DNA of 64,000 nt, taken from NCBI RefSeq assembly GCF_000151665.1, contig NW_013171815.1, forward strand, positions 13,153 through 77,152, given 5' to 3'. The stretch's first letter is position 1; each line of letters starts with the position of its first letter. The translations under genes were made by a program, and so were the position numbers. The notes under the pieces were generated by a model. That model was not told the DNA's origin. It saw nothing but the letters and a program-made list of their open reading frames with translations, and did not search any database. Shown here piece after piece: positions 51,822 through 63,839 of the stretch. This stretch comes from Blastocystis hominis (taxonomy: Eukaryota > Sar > Bigyra > Opalinata > Blastocystidae).

Positions 51822-53986
51822 TTATTGTAGCATTATGAGTAATAACAAAACAGGCAATATAGAAATAACAATAAACATATAGTTATATTTACAACCATCA
51901 CTCTTAAGTATTTCGACGAAGTAGAGAGAATTTGGTAAAAACATTCTAAAGCATAATTCCATAACAACAACATAAGAAACCGGATAAAAGAAGAGATCTA
52001 CTATCGTGTTGAATAACACTGTCTGATTCATTCTCATATTAATATTCTCTTTCAAATAGAGCTCCACTTCCGGATAGATTCCCAAAAAATACTTTGGAAT
52101 TGTCTAGAATGAAAACAAGAGAGAACATCAACCATCACAAGTACCGGATTTGTAGTTTCCTTAGATTGCGTAGGTATTATATCGATAATGCGGCCTGGGT
52201 TTCCACGAATACCAGCGAATATCACCACCGGCTTATTATCGGAAGTTTCTTGCTGAAGAAGCCTGGCAATCTGCTTGTCTAGAGAACGCAGAGGGAGACC
52301 AGCTCTTAAATATACAAAGGACGTAGATGCTGTCTTGTGACGTGCTGCTGACTTATCCATTTGTAAAGTGAAATCGACTACACTCTCAAAACTCTCTTTC
52401 TCCCTAAAACAAAAGCATTTGTTATGAATACCGAAATAGAGACTGCAAACAAGTAAACAACACGCCATCATTATCGATAGGGAGTTCGCCATTGTAATGA
52501 CTCTCCTCCCATATGTTGCTGCATTCATTACTTGCAACACTCACAATGTGTGATGCTCTCTTTGCCACACGAATTAGGTGCTGATTATTCGACTCCATAA
52601 GGGAATGAAGAGTTGCATTCGCCGGTGAATAATAGTCTGTAAACTGAAAAATGGAATAATCGAATCGCTTCAGCTTTTGTAAAATCCCAAAAGTCTCTTT
52701 CATTTCGTTTCTTTTGCTCAGTACCCTCAGATTCAAATACGTAAATGTGGAATGAGAGAGTTCATCGAAGAGCACGATGACGATATTTAACCCCTTTGTG
52801 GAGTTCTTTATCAGGGGGACGACAACAGTCTGGATATTGCCTTTGCAATCATAGAGGTAAATATCCTTTTGCAAACCTTTGCGAAGTGGAATCTACATCA
52901 TCACTGCGTTCACTAGAGCAATAGTACTGGTTGATATTTTCTTGGTACATAGTGCTGCTCTTGTTGTCTTTTTTGGTAGTGTCGTAGCACATCAGTGATT
53001 TCTCCTTTCCAGGAAGTACTCTGAATCTCTCTCTCGATAATTTCGCGTTGGTCCAGCACGGAGACCAGCTTTGCCTGCTGGAGTGCATCTATTATACTAA
53101 CCATCGGAAGGATGCTTTAGTACTGGGACAAGAAAATTGAGTTAGGGATTCATCCTCCAAGGTGACAGAGATTCCAGCAGATTCCTTGAGATGTGTTGAA
53201 AACCAAAAGGAAGGATAGAGCAGGGGCGGAAAAAAATCGGCTTGAAACGAAAAGGTAGTGTATTCCGAGCATCCATATGAATAATGGGAATGGTTTGTGG
53301 TGGCAAGGATCCTATTGCAGGTGTTCTACAAATGATAGATGCTAACCTCAAAAAGAAAACATATCCGTGCCTGTTTGACATGATCGTGAATAGAATGCAC
53401 AAGAGAGTGTAGCTGATAAATGTAATCTAAAATATACATCCAAAAAAATAATACAAGCTTCATTACAGGCATCTTCTTGGAAAACAAACCATACAAAAAG
53501 ATAGAGGCAATTTCGAAAAGCAAAGACAACATTAAAGTTACCATAACTACATAGATTCCACCACCGACGAATGCATACACTGCCCACGTAATTAGCAAGG
53601 TAAAGAATAAAACAAATACAAATATCCGTTTCTTTCTTGATTTTATATAGGAAGAACCCACTCTGTTATGTTATTCTTCCCAAACGCATTACAAGTATCC
53701 TCCTGACAGAAAAAAGATTGTACCTTTTGTAGCATGATACGCTTGCAATACTAAATTCTCTGGCTCCTTAAGCAGCAAATAGATCAGGTTCTACGAGACT
53801 TAGAAGTAAATATTTAAAATATACAGTGTAGTTCCAAATCATTCCTTCTATTAGGATACACATAAGGAGTGATCCGACTCGATTACTTAAAAATAGACGG
53901 ATAAGCTCCTTTTCATTCTTAGACCACTGGGATCCTCCGAAGGATAAGAGTGTAGTATCCTCATCATGCCCCAGATCCGATCCCAT
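51822..53986 (-). CDS. DUF229 sulfatase-fold multi-pass membrane protein
   Basis: The N-terminal half (from MGSDLGHDED) holds several membrane helices: SLLMCILIEGMIW, FVFVLFFTLLITWAVYAFVG and VVMVTLMLSLLFEIASIFLY. The C-terminal half resembles DUF229, related to sulfatases and alkaline phosphatases: GLNIVIVLFDELSHSTF, FQFTDYYSPANATLHSLME, LDKQIARLLQQETSDN, KPVVIFAGIRGN, and PKYFLGIYPEVELYLKENI, which fits the DUF229 'P.w....YPe....L..N' block. Where sulfatases have a metal-binding D-H-G, this reads I-R-G, so catalysis is doubtful. Introns of 28, 30, about 35, 31, 28 and 29 nt join exons in frame; the join around 53000-53150 is unresolved. Probably acts in the secretory pathway. Confidence 0.6.
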
Positions 53987-54029
53987 TTTGAATTAAAAAG
54001 GTATGTGTAAACAATTCTGTAATTGGTTG

Positions 54030-54124
54030 TTGAACAAACATCCATTCATTGCTTACTGAACAAAACCCCCATTCATTGCTTACTGAACAAAAACCCCATT
54101 CATTGCTTACTGAACAAACACCCC
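54030..54124. repeat. 27-bp minisatellite in the 3' region of glutathione reductase
   Basis: Three tandem units of about 27 bp (CATTCATTGCTTACTGAACA plus an A/C-rich end), flanked by a partial one. Each unit's end resembles the reverse complement of the polyadenylation motif. Perfect TGTTTGTT cores lie at 54033-54040 and 54113-54120 on the reverse strand, the latter about 30 bases after the stop codon. Confidence 0.8.
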
Positions 54125-54148
54125 AGCAAGTTATTCATGTACTTCTAC

Positions 54149-55581
54149 TTAATTATACTGTCCCCAAGGAGCAAATGTAACCACTTCTTCTGCGGCAGTG
54201 GGATGAATAGCAACACAAGCATCCAGATCCTTTTTAGTGGCTCCCATCTTAACTGCTACGGCAAATCCTTGCAGCATCTCATCCACGTTATCTCCAATCA
54301 GATGAACTCCCAGCACCTTCAAAGTCGATTTCTGGCACACGATTTTCATACCAGTCTTGTGCTTCTCGTCACTTAAGGCGTAGAGCGAGTTTACGAACGT
54401 CGTCTGATAGGTCTTCACGTCCTCTCCATAAATTTCTCTGGCCTTCGGCTCCGTAAGTCCCACAGTGCCGATCGCAGGATGCGAGAAAACGACCGACGGG
54501 ACATTCTGGTAGTCCATCAACGAATCCGGGCAGCCTCCAAACAAACGGTCCGCTAAGCGACGGCCAGCCTGAATGGCCACAGGGGTGAGATCGACTTTGC
54601 CGATGTCGTCACCAAGGCAGTAAATACCAGGAGCGGAAGTCTGCTCGCGCTCATCCACCACAATGATTCCGTTTTTGACTTCCACTCCGCAAATATCGAG
54701 ACCCAGGCCGTCGATCAGGGGCACGCGGCCTGCGGCCATCAAAAGAAAATCAATATCATTCACGCAGTTTCCATTCTTGAAGTAGCAATCCAGTTTACCA
54801 TTCTCCTTCTTGGTAACATGGTCAACAACGCTGTGATCGCAAATGGTAACACCTCGTTTGCGCATCTCCTCCATTAAAATGTCGATAATGAAGGGATCAT
54901 AGGTTCGAAGGGGGGTATCATAGCGGCAAGCCAAGTAAGTCTCGGAGCCAAGGGTTTCGAGAATGCCAGCCATTTCAACGGCAATGTATCCTCCACCGAC
55001 TACAAGAGAACGAGTCGGAGCCTTCTCTAAATCCCAGAAAGTGTCACTTGTACCGCAATATTCTTTTCCAGGGAAATCTGGAATCATAGGTTTACCTCCA
55101 GTAGCAATCAGGATCATTTCTGACTCAAGAACAATTCCGTCGTCAATCTGAACCTGATGAGGACCAACAAAGTGGCCAAAGCCTGTATAGAAATCGACCT
55201 TAAACTTATCCAAAGCAGCATGATGCTTTCCATTCAGTCGAGTCACCATCCTAACAATCAATGCTAACTAAATAGGGTTCTACTCATCTCGCTTCTTCTT
55301 CAAAATGCTCCAATCAAAGGTTTCGGTGGTCGTAAAACCGTAGCTATTTGCCAATTTAATCATCTCTCGCAACGAACTTGCATTAAACATTACCTTCTTG
55401 GGCATACAGCCAACGTTTACACAAGTTCCGCCAATGCGGCTCTTTTCGATAACGGCCACTTTCTTTCCATAACCAGCAGCACGTTTAGCAAATGCCAGAC
55501 CACCTACGATCACAGAAACCTAACAATTGTACCAGAACCTCCTCCAACAACGACAGCATCATACTTCTTGATTTCACTCAT
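54149..55581 (-). CDS. GSR: glutathione reductase (NADPH, FAD)
   Basis: Reduces glutathione disulfide with NADPH. Exons: 55581-55533, 55503-55284, 55250-54149; introns of 29 and 33 nt. It has the N-terminal FAD site (VVVGGGSGG, with the intron inside), the redox disulfide [13 protein letters not shown], the NADPH domain [20 protein letters not shown] followed by [11 protein letters not shown] (two Arg for the 2'-phosphate, as in glutathione reductase), and the second FAD block [11 protein letters not shown]. The C-terminal catalytic HPTAAEE is the active-site base for the partner subunit. There is no C-terminal Cys/Sec tail, which argues against animal-type thioredoxin reductase. No targeting peptide is evident, so probably cytosolic. 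Confidence 0.9.
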
Positions 55582-56789
55582 TCCTTCAAAGTAGATATAA
55601 TTGATTGAATAAAAAAAATATTAGATAGTCTGTCAAATATACATGCCCCATAATAATATAGGCTTTTCACAATCTACTGGGACATTTCAATTTAGAATTC
55701 AATCATAAGGACGCAGTTGCTTTTTCTATTCGAAACATTCTTGGATATTAGTATCGTACGGATTAAGATTCCGAAAATGAGGAGATACATGCTTTTGGGT
55801 AACTCCATCACGCCATTACTATAACGAAAGGGTATGTGATGCAATGTGGATTTGAATGAGCTTTTTACATTGTATTGTATCTTATTCGAGGTATTTGAAC
55901 TATTCTCTTCAATTACCAATCAGTCAACATTTCATTTAGGGTAAAAATAGCAATTTCTGGTTGTATTCAACGCAAACAAGCACACTATCTTAATAAAAAC
56001 AAAGGTGAGAACCTGGTGATATGAGAGTGATCGAGATTCTTAGGTGTTTTTTTAATGTACTCGAAAGATATTTCCATAATCACATATTATTTTTTTTATC
56101 TCGTTATCCTTCCAAGAGTGTACGTAATGACCATAAGATTTCTGAAAAGTATTGAACTAATATATAAATATATATAGTTTACAATTGTAATGGATGAATA
56201 AAAAAGCAAAGAATTTGCTGTGCAGATTCCATTGATGCCTATTAGGTAGTTAATGTGTTCTACAGTATCGTAGTTTCCACTTACTTTCCTCCTATTTGTG
56301 CATTTTACCCAAATCGCATGGAGCACTTGTAACCTGTTATTTGATATGCATTTTTAGTGGTGGACTGTGATAAAATCACATACACAGACAGTATTATCGC
56401 TATAGAGCGTAATTCCCTCCTAAGAATCACATCGCATAAGAATTGACCTGATACTATTATTTACAATCTACCATGCAACATCCATCATATCAGATAAACA
56501 TCAAGCCAATAGGAAAAGCGGGGAAAGAGTTATTTGAATGGTCTTCTACTCCTTCTATCATTATTACAATCTCTACTACAACTATTACCACTACTCCTTT
56601 TTCATCTCCCTTAACAACTACAATTCAACTCTGCTCTTGATTATTAGCGCATTTCTTGACTCTTCTCTTCTAAACTATCAATTCCTAATGTATCTGTGTA
56701 TCATAATAAAAAACGATTACTCTCAAACTTGCTAGAATTGTTATAAAAGCCATTATTACCACTTTACTTATTCTATGTGTTGTCAGATC
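55582..56789. other. divergent intergenic spacer, no gene seen
   Basis: AT-rich region between the reverse-strand glutathione reductase and the forward ALIX-like gene; it must hold both promoters. Two small reverse frames (55692-55919, 56096-56326) are unsupported. Confidence 0.5.
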
Positions 56790-59527
56790 ATGGATATTAG
56801 TCCCAAACTGACAGATGAAATTAATTTAGTCCCGAATATTGTTAATTTAATCAGATTTCTGCTAAAGGAATACCATCGACATTTCTTTCATATCTAGTCT
56901 GAAGCAGTTAATTTAGATTCTCAAGCTCAAGAAGCAACTAATCTCCGAAATGAAGTGGCTAATACAACTGCGCTTACTGAAAAGGTTGTAAATCAGTTTC
57001 TTCAGTACTCCTCTTTTCTTGAGCAGTTGTATTTTATCACTCCGGTTGATTATTCAGTATTAGACGTTTTTGATAATCAGTGATAGTTTGGAGTTAGCTT
57101 CGGTTGGAGTGATGTTACGGGGCTTGTAATTTATCATTCAAGCGATATAAACTATGAAAGAACGTGTGTTTTCTTTAACTTGGCAGTTCTTTATTATAAG
57201 AAGGCGGAATTGTTATTTTCTGTAATTTCAATAGATTTTACTTCTATGCTATAGAAAAAAGCCGATTTTTCTTCTGTTATTGCTCATGGAAAGCAGTGTG
57301 TCTCTATAATGCGCTATATTCGGCTAGTTCTGTTGCCTTTTCTGAATCCTACTTCGCTTCCCTGGGACCTATCACAAGATGGTTTTTATGCTGTTTGCTA
57401 TTTCTTTTGAATATATTGTAGATTGAATGCTATATGTATGCTAGGCTACTTTCCTACATTGCGCATCAGCAGCTCTTTCAGATGGAGCCTCTATCCGCAA
57501 TCAGTTATGTGTTGAAGGAGGCCGAACTCTATGCACAGTGTGCCACGCTGTTAGAAAAAGCTCCAAGCGATGTAAAGAAGATAGCGCTTATGTGTAATGT
57601 ATTTACCTGATTGGGTACCAAAATGATATTGTAGTTTTTACATGACTATTATCTGTTTTACAACTACACAACGATTGCAGAATCGCTGATTCAACAAGAA
57701 AACATGTCTCCCGAGGAACAAAATGTTCTGGGAAGCCTTTTAGATTCGCTTTCCGTACCGTTTTTTTTGGACTGATAGCGTTTAGGATTCTTCATCGAAA
57801 CTAAGGGAATGGAGTAAGTTATTAGACAGCAACTGGAATGGCAGAATTGATGACTTGATAGCACAGATCTCCACATTACACCAAGTCAGCAGCGCCTTGG
57901 GATTTCAACCTACTCCGAGTGTTGCGATTGAAACGGTCGTCTCGCCGATGGACTGGGCGGTGGATCCATTCGAGCCTCCGGTGTTCAGCTTTTCGATTTT
58001 TGATGCTATTTTCCCCTGTCGTAAAGACGATATCATTCGTCGCCTGCATTTTGTTATGCATTGCTTTTATCGTCCTAATTTCGTCAAGCTGAAAGAGGAA
58101 TTTCAGAATACCTTGGCGGTTTATGCCCGTCTGGACTTAGATCGATTACTTGAGGGGAGGAACGGAGTGTCGTCGGAAACGGGCAAAATGGACCACTTGC
58201 TATCGATGGACCAGATTTTCTCTTTATCGAATTCTCTGAATAAACTCCAGACACTCCGTACGCAGTGTCTAGACATGATAAAATGTGTGATGGAAATGAT
58301 TCGGATCGAAAAGCAAGAAGAGCACGATTTTGCATCGAAGTTGGCATTCTTTCTTTTTTAGATTTATTTATTTTTAGAAATGCATCGGGCATCGTTTATA
58401 GTCAGTACTTCGAGCAGTTGGAATCATGGATTCAAACGGTTCTCAACGTGGTCAATTCGCAAAATGAATCAATGCTGATGTGCTATTCCCAACTCGATCA
58501 GCTCCAAAAGATTTTTGCTTTCGAAAGTATCGACAAGAAATCTCTCTTAGCGTCCTCTTCCTCTGCTTCTTCTGTAACGTCCTCTTTATCGCGAGGAGAA
58601 GCTTTCGAGGAGGCCACACTGAAGCGTGTTTGGGAAATGAAGAATCAAATCCAGTTTGTGAGTGAACGGATCCGCCAGCGGATAGCGAAGATGGAGAATG
58701 GCAATCAAATTATAAACACATTGTCGGACAGGAGCATGAGCATGGTATTGCAATCAAACCGGGAGTTGGTTCGGAAGGGAATCAATCGAGTGCAGAAAAC
58801 CAAAGCCGATCTTGAAAGTCTGTCAGCCGATGTGAATACTCTTACAGGCGTGTTACAGGAGTGGGAATCCAAAGTATCGGAGTGTTCCTCGAGCGAGTCA
58901 TTAAGGGGAACCAAGTCTGGATCTGGGTCCATTTCGACACTCGATAGGTTGTATAATTCTTGTACAGACTATACGAGCACTTGGTCGCAGGAGTATAACT
59001 CTCTGTGGAAGAATCTAAATTCGGTCTTTACGGATTTTGTTTCGTTTCGTGAACGGAATCTGTCTCTTCGACTCCAATCTACGAATCCTTCGACTACACC
59101 CATCTTGGCTGCCTCGTCTCTTTCATCGCATGCATCAAATCCCTCCATTCCTTCCGTGTCGAATCCCTCCATTCCTTCCGTGTCGAATCCCTCTATTTCT
59201 TCTGTATCGAATCCCTCCATTCCTGCGTCATCGATGTCCATTCCCTCTGTATCGAATCCTTCGATCCCCTCTGTAGCCCAATCCATCTCCTCAACCTCGA
59301 ATTCTTTTACGAATGTTTCTAAAATAGCAGCATCAGCAGTTGCAACGAGTGGGACGGGCATTCGATCACCTTCTTCAAAGTCGCTAACCGGAAATAGTTG
59401 CGAAGAAGTGAGAGGAGAGATTCGGAAAACGCAACGAAGCCCCAGTGGATGGACCTGTGTAATATGCGGGATAATTAATGACCACACCAAGGTAGTTTGT
59501 GATGGCTGTAATCAACGTCATATTTAA
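56790..59527 (+). CDS. ALIX: ALIX/Bro1-like ESCRT-associated protein with zinc finger
   Basis: Links ESCRT-III to cargo during multivesicular-body sorting and membrane scission. BRO1 domain landmarks after splicing are EVANTTALTEKVVNQFLQY, FGVSFGWSDVTG, NYERTCVFFNLAVLYYKKAE and LPWDLSQDGFYA. A V-domain-like coiled region follows (FEPPVFSFSIFDAIFP, SLNKLQTLRTQCLDMIK). Then come a Ser/Pro linker with repeated SNPSIPSV units (about 59130-59280) and a C-terminal RanBP2/NZF zinc finger, WTCVICGIINDHTKVVCDGC (C-x2-C-x10-C-x2-C). Introns: 57057-57086, 57222-57254, 57393-57421, 57599-57634, 57755-57785, 58340-58377, plus a probable one at 56868-56897 with GA instead of GT. Classical ALIX has a proline-rich tail and no zinc finger, so the architecture is unusual. 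Confidence 0.8.
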
Positions 59528-59685
59528 ATGCGGCATTGTGGTTTCTTCTATACCTTGCGTGATTGTTGAATTATGTGCATAACAAAACAAAAACATGTCC
59601 TCAGTTTGTCATCTTCTCTTTTGGTCATTCCCAATTCGCCTATCGTATTCAAAGTCCATCTTGTATTATGAATTCCATCTTTGTG

Positions 59686-61614
59686 TTAACAAACACTCGA
59701 CATTGAATTATTGAGGCGATACTCTTCAACATGATCGCGTAGCGTTAACCAATTGATTGAATTCATCAAGGTGATTATTGAATAAGGGAGTTGGTTTTCT
59801 AAAAAGTTCGACAGAAGAGGCCAAAGCATTATGAACAGGATGAACAGAAACCACAATATACAACACACAATTTCGATGATACCAAACACTATGGTCTCGG
59901 CCTCTGCAGCAACAAAGAAAGAAGAGACCGATGTGAGCTCACAATTCACAGGATACTGCGCGGCCAAAAGAATATTACAAGCAGCCACCGTCGACGTTCC
60001 TTCCAACTGCACTTGCTGCGTCCCAAACATCGTATACTACAAAGAAAGTCACTCCCCACCTCCCACATGAGGCGCCATGATGTAAATCAGGGAAAGAATA
60101 AAAGCGATCGCTGTTGCATTGTTATACATAAAAACCAACATCGTGGCGGCGGACGTGTTCATGTACATTAACCGCTTTGGCGAGGAGTTGTAGAAGCGCA
60201 CTCCAGCTAAAATCTGTCCCTGCATCACGCAATACGCCAGGAACAAAACCACCATTCCAAAGAATGGAACATCGAGGTGTTTTTCATGAAGGCTGAAGAG
60301 AATCTGCTGTTGAAACGCAGAGCCATGACCTTACGAAATCGAGCAACGTATCGTCCGGAGCCGATTGGGTGAGAAGAAAGCCGTACGACAACTTGCCCTC
60401 TCGGATCTACGTTTCGAAAGTCTTCGCCGAAGAAATACACGCGAAATCACACCGGACCCGATCAACACCAAAACAAAAACAGACATAAACAGAGTGATGA
60501 ATCCTGTGATTTTTTGGACGCGCGGATGCGAGTCCAACAGCTGGCAATCAGGCCAATCGATCACTCTTACAGCTGTAATCCATCCCTTGTTGTAGTCGCT
60601 CTTGATCACGACGCTTTGTTGGTGAACATTCTCCGGGGCGGAAAACGACGCCGTGATACTTTGAATGCTTCCGCCCGCAATGCTGGCCGCTCTACTCGCT
60701 CAGGTCACAGCAAGCGGATTCTACTGATCGTCTGTAATATACGATTCCTCGTCTGCGTTTCCCACTTTCTCTGTCTAGCAAAATAAGATCGGGTCGAACA
60801 AATAAAACCTCAATGTACTGCACGATGGGCACCGTGGTGAGAAACAAATCGTTCATTTCACTCTTCTCGTGGCGTCGAACGATCTGAGAAAGAGGAGATG
60901 CAATAAGTCCGATGGACAAGTAAAAGAGGGACGGCATAATGCCCAGCAAATAAATCAACACAAGGACGTAGATAAGATAACAATAGTCATACACTTCGCT
61001 CATAGACAAGGTTTTAAATATGTCGTTTGTTGCATTTTGGATGTGTTGCTAGCGGTCACTCGATTCGATAATTCAATACTCCAGAAAAATATCCGCAATA
61101 CACTATCACAGCAACGATGAGTTCAATAATCATGAACAAAATATAGCGATTCTTAAACTATGCTCTCACCAACCAAACGCCAACACGCATACATTCGGAA
61201 AAAATACCTCGGCATTCTTGTCATACACCAACAACTAAAGCAACAAAGCAAATTGAGATATCTTACGGCTAATAGCGGAACAATAACCACCGTATGCAGA
61301 CAATAGAGTAGCATCATAACAGACATCATTATCCGTATTACACCTAGATCACCCTGGTAAACAAGCCTATTTTCAAAGATTTAACAAGCAAAAACGCGTA
61401 GATATCATTCACATACACGGTAAGAATCGAAAGGCAAACAGCAAACGAAAAGGTAGAATTGACCAAAACTAGAATATATCTATTTCCTTTTCGCGCATAA
61501 TATGAAGATATCTCATATTCAATGTAGGTTATTATCTGGATCTCAATTCCCCTCAAAACCACTTACAATGACAATTATAAAGGATATTATCGTTGTTGTA
61601 AGTGGAGATAACAT
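59686..61614 (-). CDS. LMBRD1: LMBD1-like lysosomal membrane protein
   Basis: LMBR1-domain protein, about nine membrane helices; the animal member exports cobalamin from lysosomes with ABCD4. ATG at 61614 (MLSPLTTTIISFIIVI). The protein follows LMBRD1 in order: YIEYEISSYYARKGNRY, FSFAVCLSILTVYV, GLIASPLSQI (the 'ALPLNLI' block), RVQKITGFITLFMSVFV, AGVRFYNSSPKRLMYM, and YIMAPHYTMFGTQQ (animal SLAPQYVMYGSQ). The C-terminal helix follows CELTSVSSFFV. Ten introns of 28-35 nt are required, all keeping frame. It starts 95 bases after the stop of the GT90 gene on the same strand. Cobalamin use would fit a methylmalonyl-CoA pathway, but transport by this protein is inferred. Confidence 0.7.
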
Positions 61615-61708
61615 ACTTCCTCCCTCTCCTCGTAATTTGATTCAAAACAAATACCAAAAAATACAATGCAAAAATCCTGTTATTTCTTTTTTTGGAAAGC
61701 ACAATTCT

Positions 61709-63624
61709 CTATTGCTTCTGATTTCTCTTCTTCAGGTCTCTCAACTGCTACACATGCAGTTGCCATATCAAGACCTACCTGGCACGAAGGACAATCACAT
61801 CCCTTATCCGAATTCAGCCTCTTGAATCGATACCGGCGCGTATGCTGCAGCCTGTAATAATCGATTCCGGGCGAACTATAGCTCTGATGATCTCCACCAG
61901 CATAGAGGGAATTAAGCTTTGAATACAGAGGGAGCTTGTTTAGCATCGAATCCACGTCTTTCATGTACTGAATCATAAAATCCCGCGAAAACAGCATTTC
62001 GCCCCTACTTCGCACGCTATCCCCCATGGCTACATTTTCCTCCCTTCCAACGCGATCTTCTCGCTCGCCTCCCCATTTCTGCAGCATTCCTCAAACCGAC
62101 TCCGCAAATCCGACATGTCCGCCCGAATCGGAATGTAATGCTCGTTCGGCTTCAGCCAACTGCTCCACCAGAACGAGCACTCCGACTCCACCACGAACAC
62201 CAGCGTCCCCGTCAGCAGATACAGTCCGATGAACCCCATTTCGGGCGTGTCGGGCGCGACTCTACGTCCAAAGCGACCTCCATTTCCACAGCGCGAAGCG
62301 GCAGCGCAGCAGCGACGCGAACATCGCGCCGAACGCGAACTCTCCCTTTTCGTCGAGCAGCGAGCGCGCGAATCGGTCGCTCGGCGCTGCGCGCAGCTGC
62401 GCATCGGCGAACTCCGCCACGCCGTGCCGCGGCGCCACCAGGACGCTGCGCTCCGTGCCCGGGAAGGCCAGCGCGTGCAGCGCGAAGTGGCTGGGGTTGC
62501 CCCGGAAGAACAGGCAGTTCTGGCGCTGCGCCCAGTCCGCGCGATGCGGCGCGGCGCGCAGCTCCTGCAGCGGAGCGAGGAGGCTGCGGCAATACTCTTC
62601 GCGCTCGGGCAAAACGGCGCGGAAGGCGACGACGAAGTCGGGGAGCGTGGGGATGGGGACGTCGAGGAAGCCCTTCTTGGACACGAAGCTCAGCACCGGG
62701 AGGAAGCAGGAGCGGTCGGGGAGAAGAATCGAGAAGAGAGGCGTCGTCAGCACGCTGGGCTGCGGCACAGACGCGGCTTCGAGGCGATGGTAGGGGTTGG
62801 AGGAGGGGGGCGGAGAAGCGACTGCGCGCGATTCGGAACTCGGAAGAACGGGGTGGTTGATGGGGTTGATCACGAAGACCGCTTTGTGGCTGGGAGAGGC
62901 GGCGGCGACCGCGGAAAAGAGCTGGGGCAAATGGGAACAGCGGAAACGGGGAATGTTCTGGAAGTCAAAGCGAGAAGTGCACGGGGATACGATCGAGTTG
63001 CTCATAAGGTACAGGGTGGAGCCATCGCACCAAATGGAGCTGAACTTCAAATAGTCACTGATGGAGTTTTGATTCTGCTTTTTCTATGCGTCAGGTTGAA
63101 CACAGAACACCCACGACCTCCCTAGAAAGGGCCTTGATGGTTTCTTTATTAGACTTCGACAAGTCTTGAAACCAGGAATTCTCAAATTCCATGTTCGTTA
63201 AAAGAATGGAGTTTTCCAAGACGCCCGAAGCAATGGACTCGATACAGCAAAAGCAGAACTCTTCATAGAGATAGCTCACCGAGTGGAATTAAGAAGTACA
63301 TCCATTTGCAATATAGAAAAGATATGTTTAACAGAGCATCAACAAAATGATCCGTTTGCGCGATCCAGCTGTTCTTTAATTCTGAATTGTCTAGGATCAG
63401 AGCTGGAGTGTATTGTTACATAGATTCAACAAGGACTGAGTCTGAATTTCATTTGGGAAGGAAGCTAACCCTGATTCTCCACTCTCCATCATAGAATGGA
63501 TCATTACTGCTGCTGTTTCCCAGTCATAGGCCTCTTCAAATGGGATTTGTGCTGAGTCGTCTTCATGTTTCCTTCTAGAGGTAAAACGGTTTCTTGTTAC
63601 ACACTCGCTCACTTTTTTAACCAT
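61709..63624 (-). CDS. GT90 (CAP10/POGLUT-type) glycosyltransferase
   Basis: GT90 enzymes attach glucose or xylose to EGF-type domains or build capsule polysaccharide. Family landmarks are GFLDVPIPTLPDF, WAQRQNCLFFRGN (the 'W..r...lFfRG' motif), and FWWSSWLKPNEHYIPIRADM followed by SDLRSRFEECCRN and IALEGRKM. A 29-nt and a 31-nt intron lead to CDCPSCQQLRDLKKRNQKQ and TAG at 61709. Upstream, a 31-nt intron at about 63077-63107 joins KALSREV to KKQNQNSISDYL. Between RFALWKWRSLW and MGFIGLYLL the frame slips by one base near 62264 with no intron candidate. GC content of 62.1-62.9 kb is far above the surroundings. The 5' part (63170-63624) is poorly resolved and might be a separate gene. Confidence 0.65.
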
Positions 63625-63839
63625 CCCACAAAATATCCCAGACTAGACTAAATTACTAAAACAAACAATCCATATATCCAATAGTTCATCCCCCAAATGT
63701 CAAGCACCCCATACCCAATGTAAACTAGGATCTATAAAGTATTACACATTCACAACAACGTACCAATAAGAATAGCAAAGAAAAACAAATACATAGAAGC
63801 ATTCAATCTTGAGATACCAAATTATACACCATCCTCCCA

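Noticed and set aside
58969-59490. Reverse frame of acidic GFDTEGME repeats
   Set aside because: Antisense of the SNPSIPSV repeats in the ALIX-like gene.
62138-62860. Long forward Arg/Ala-rich frames in the GC-rich block
   Set aside because: Composition shadows of the reverse-strand GT90 gene, which has clear family motifs.
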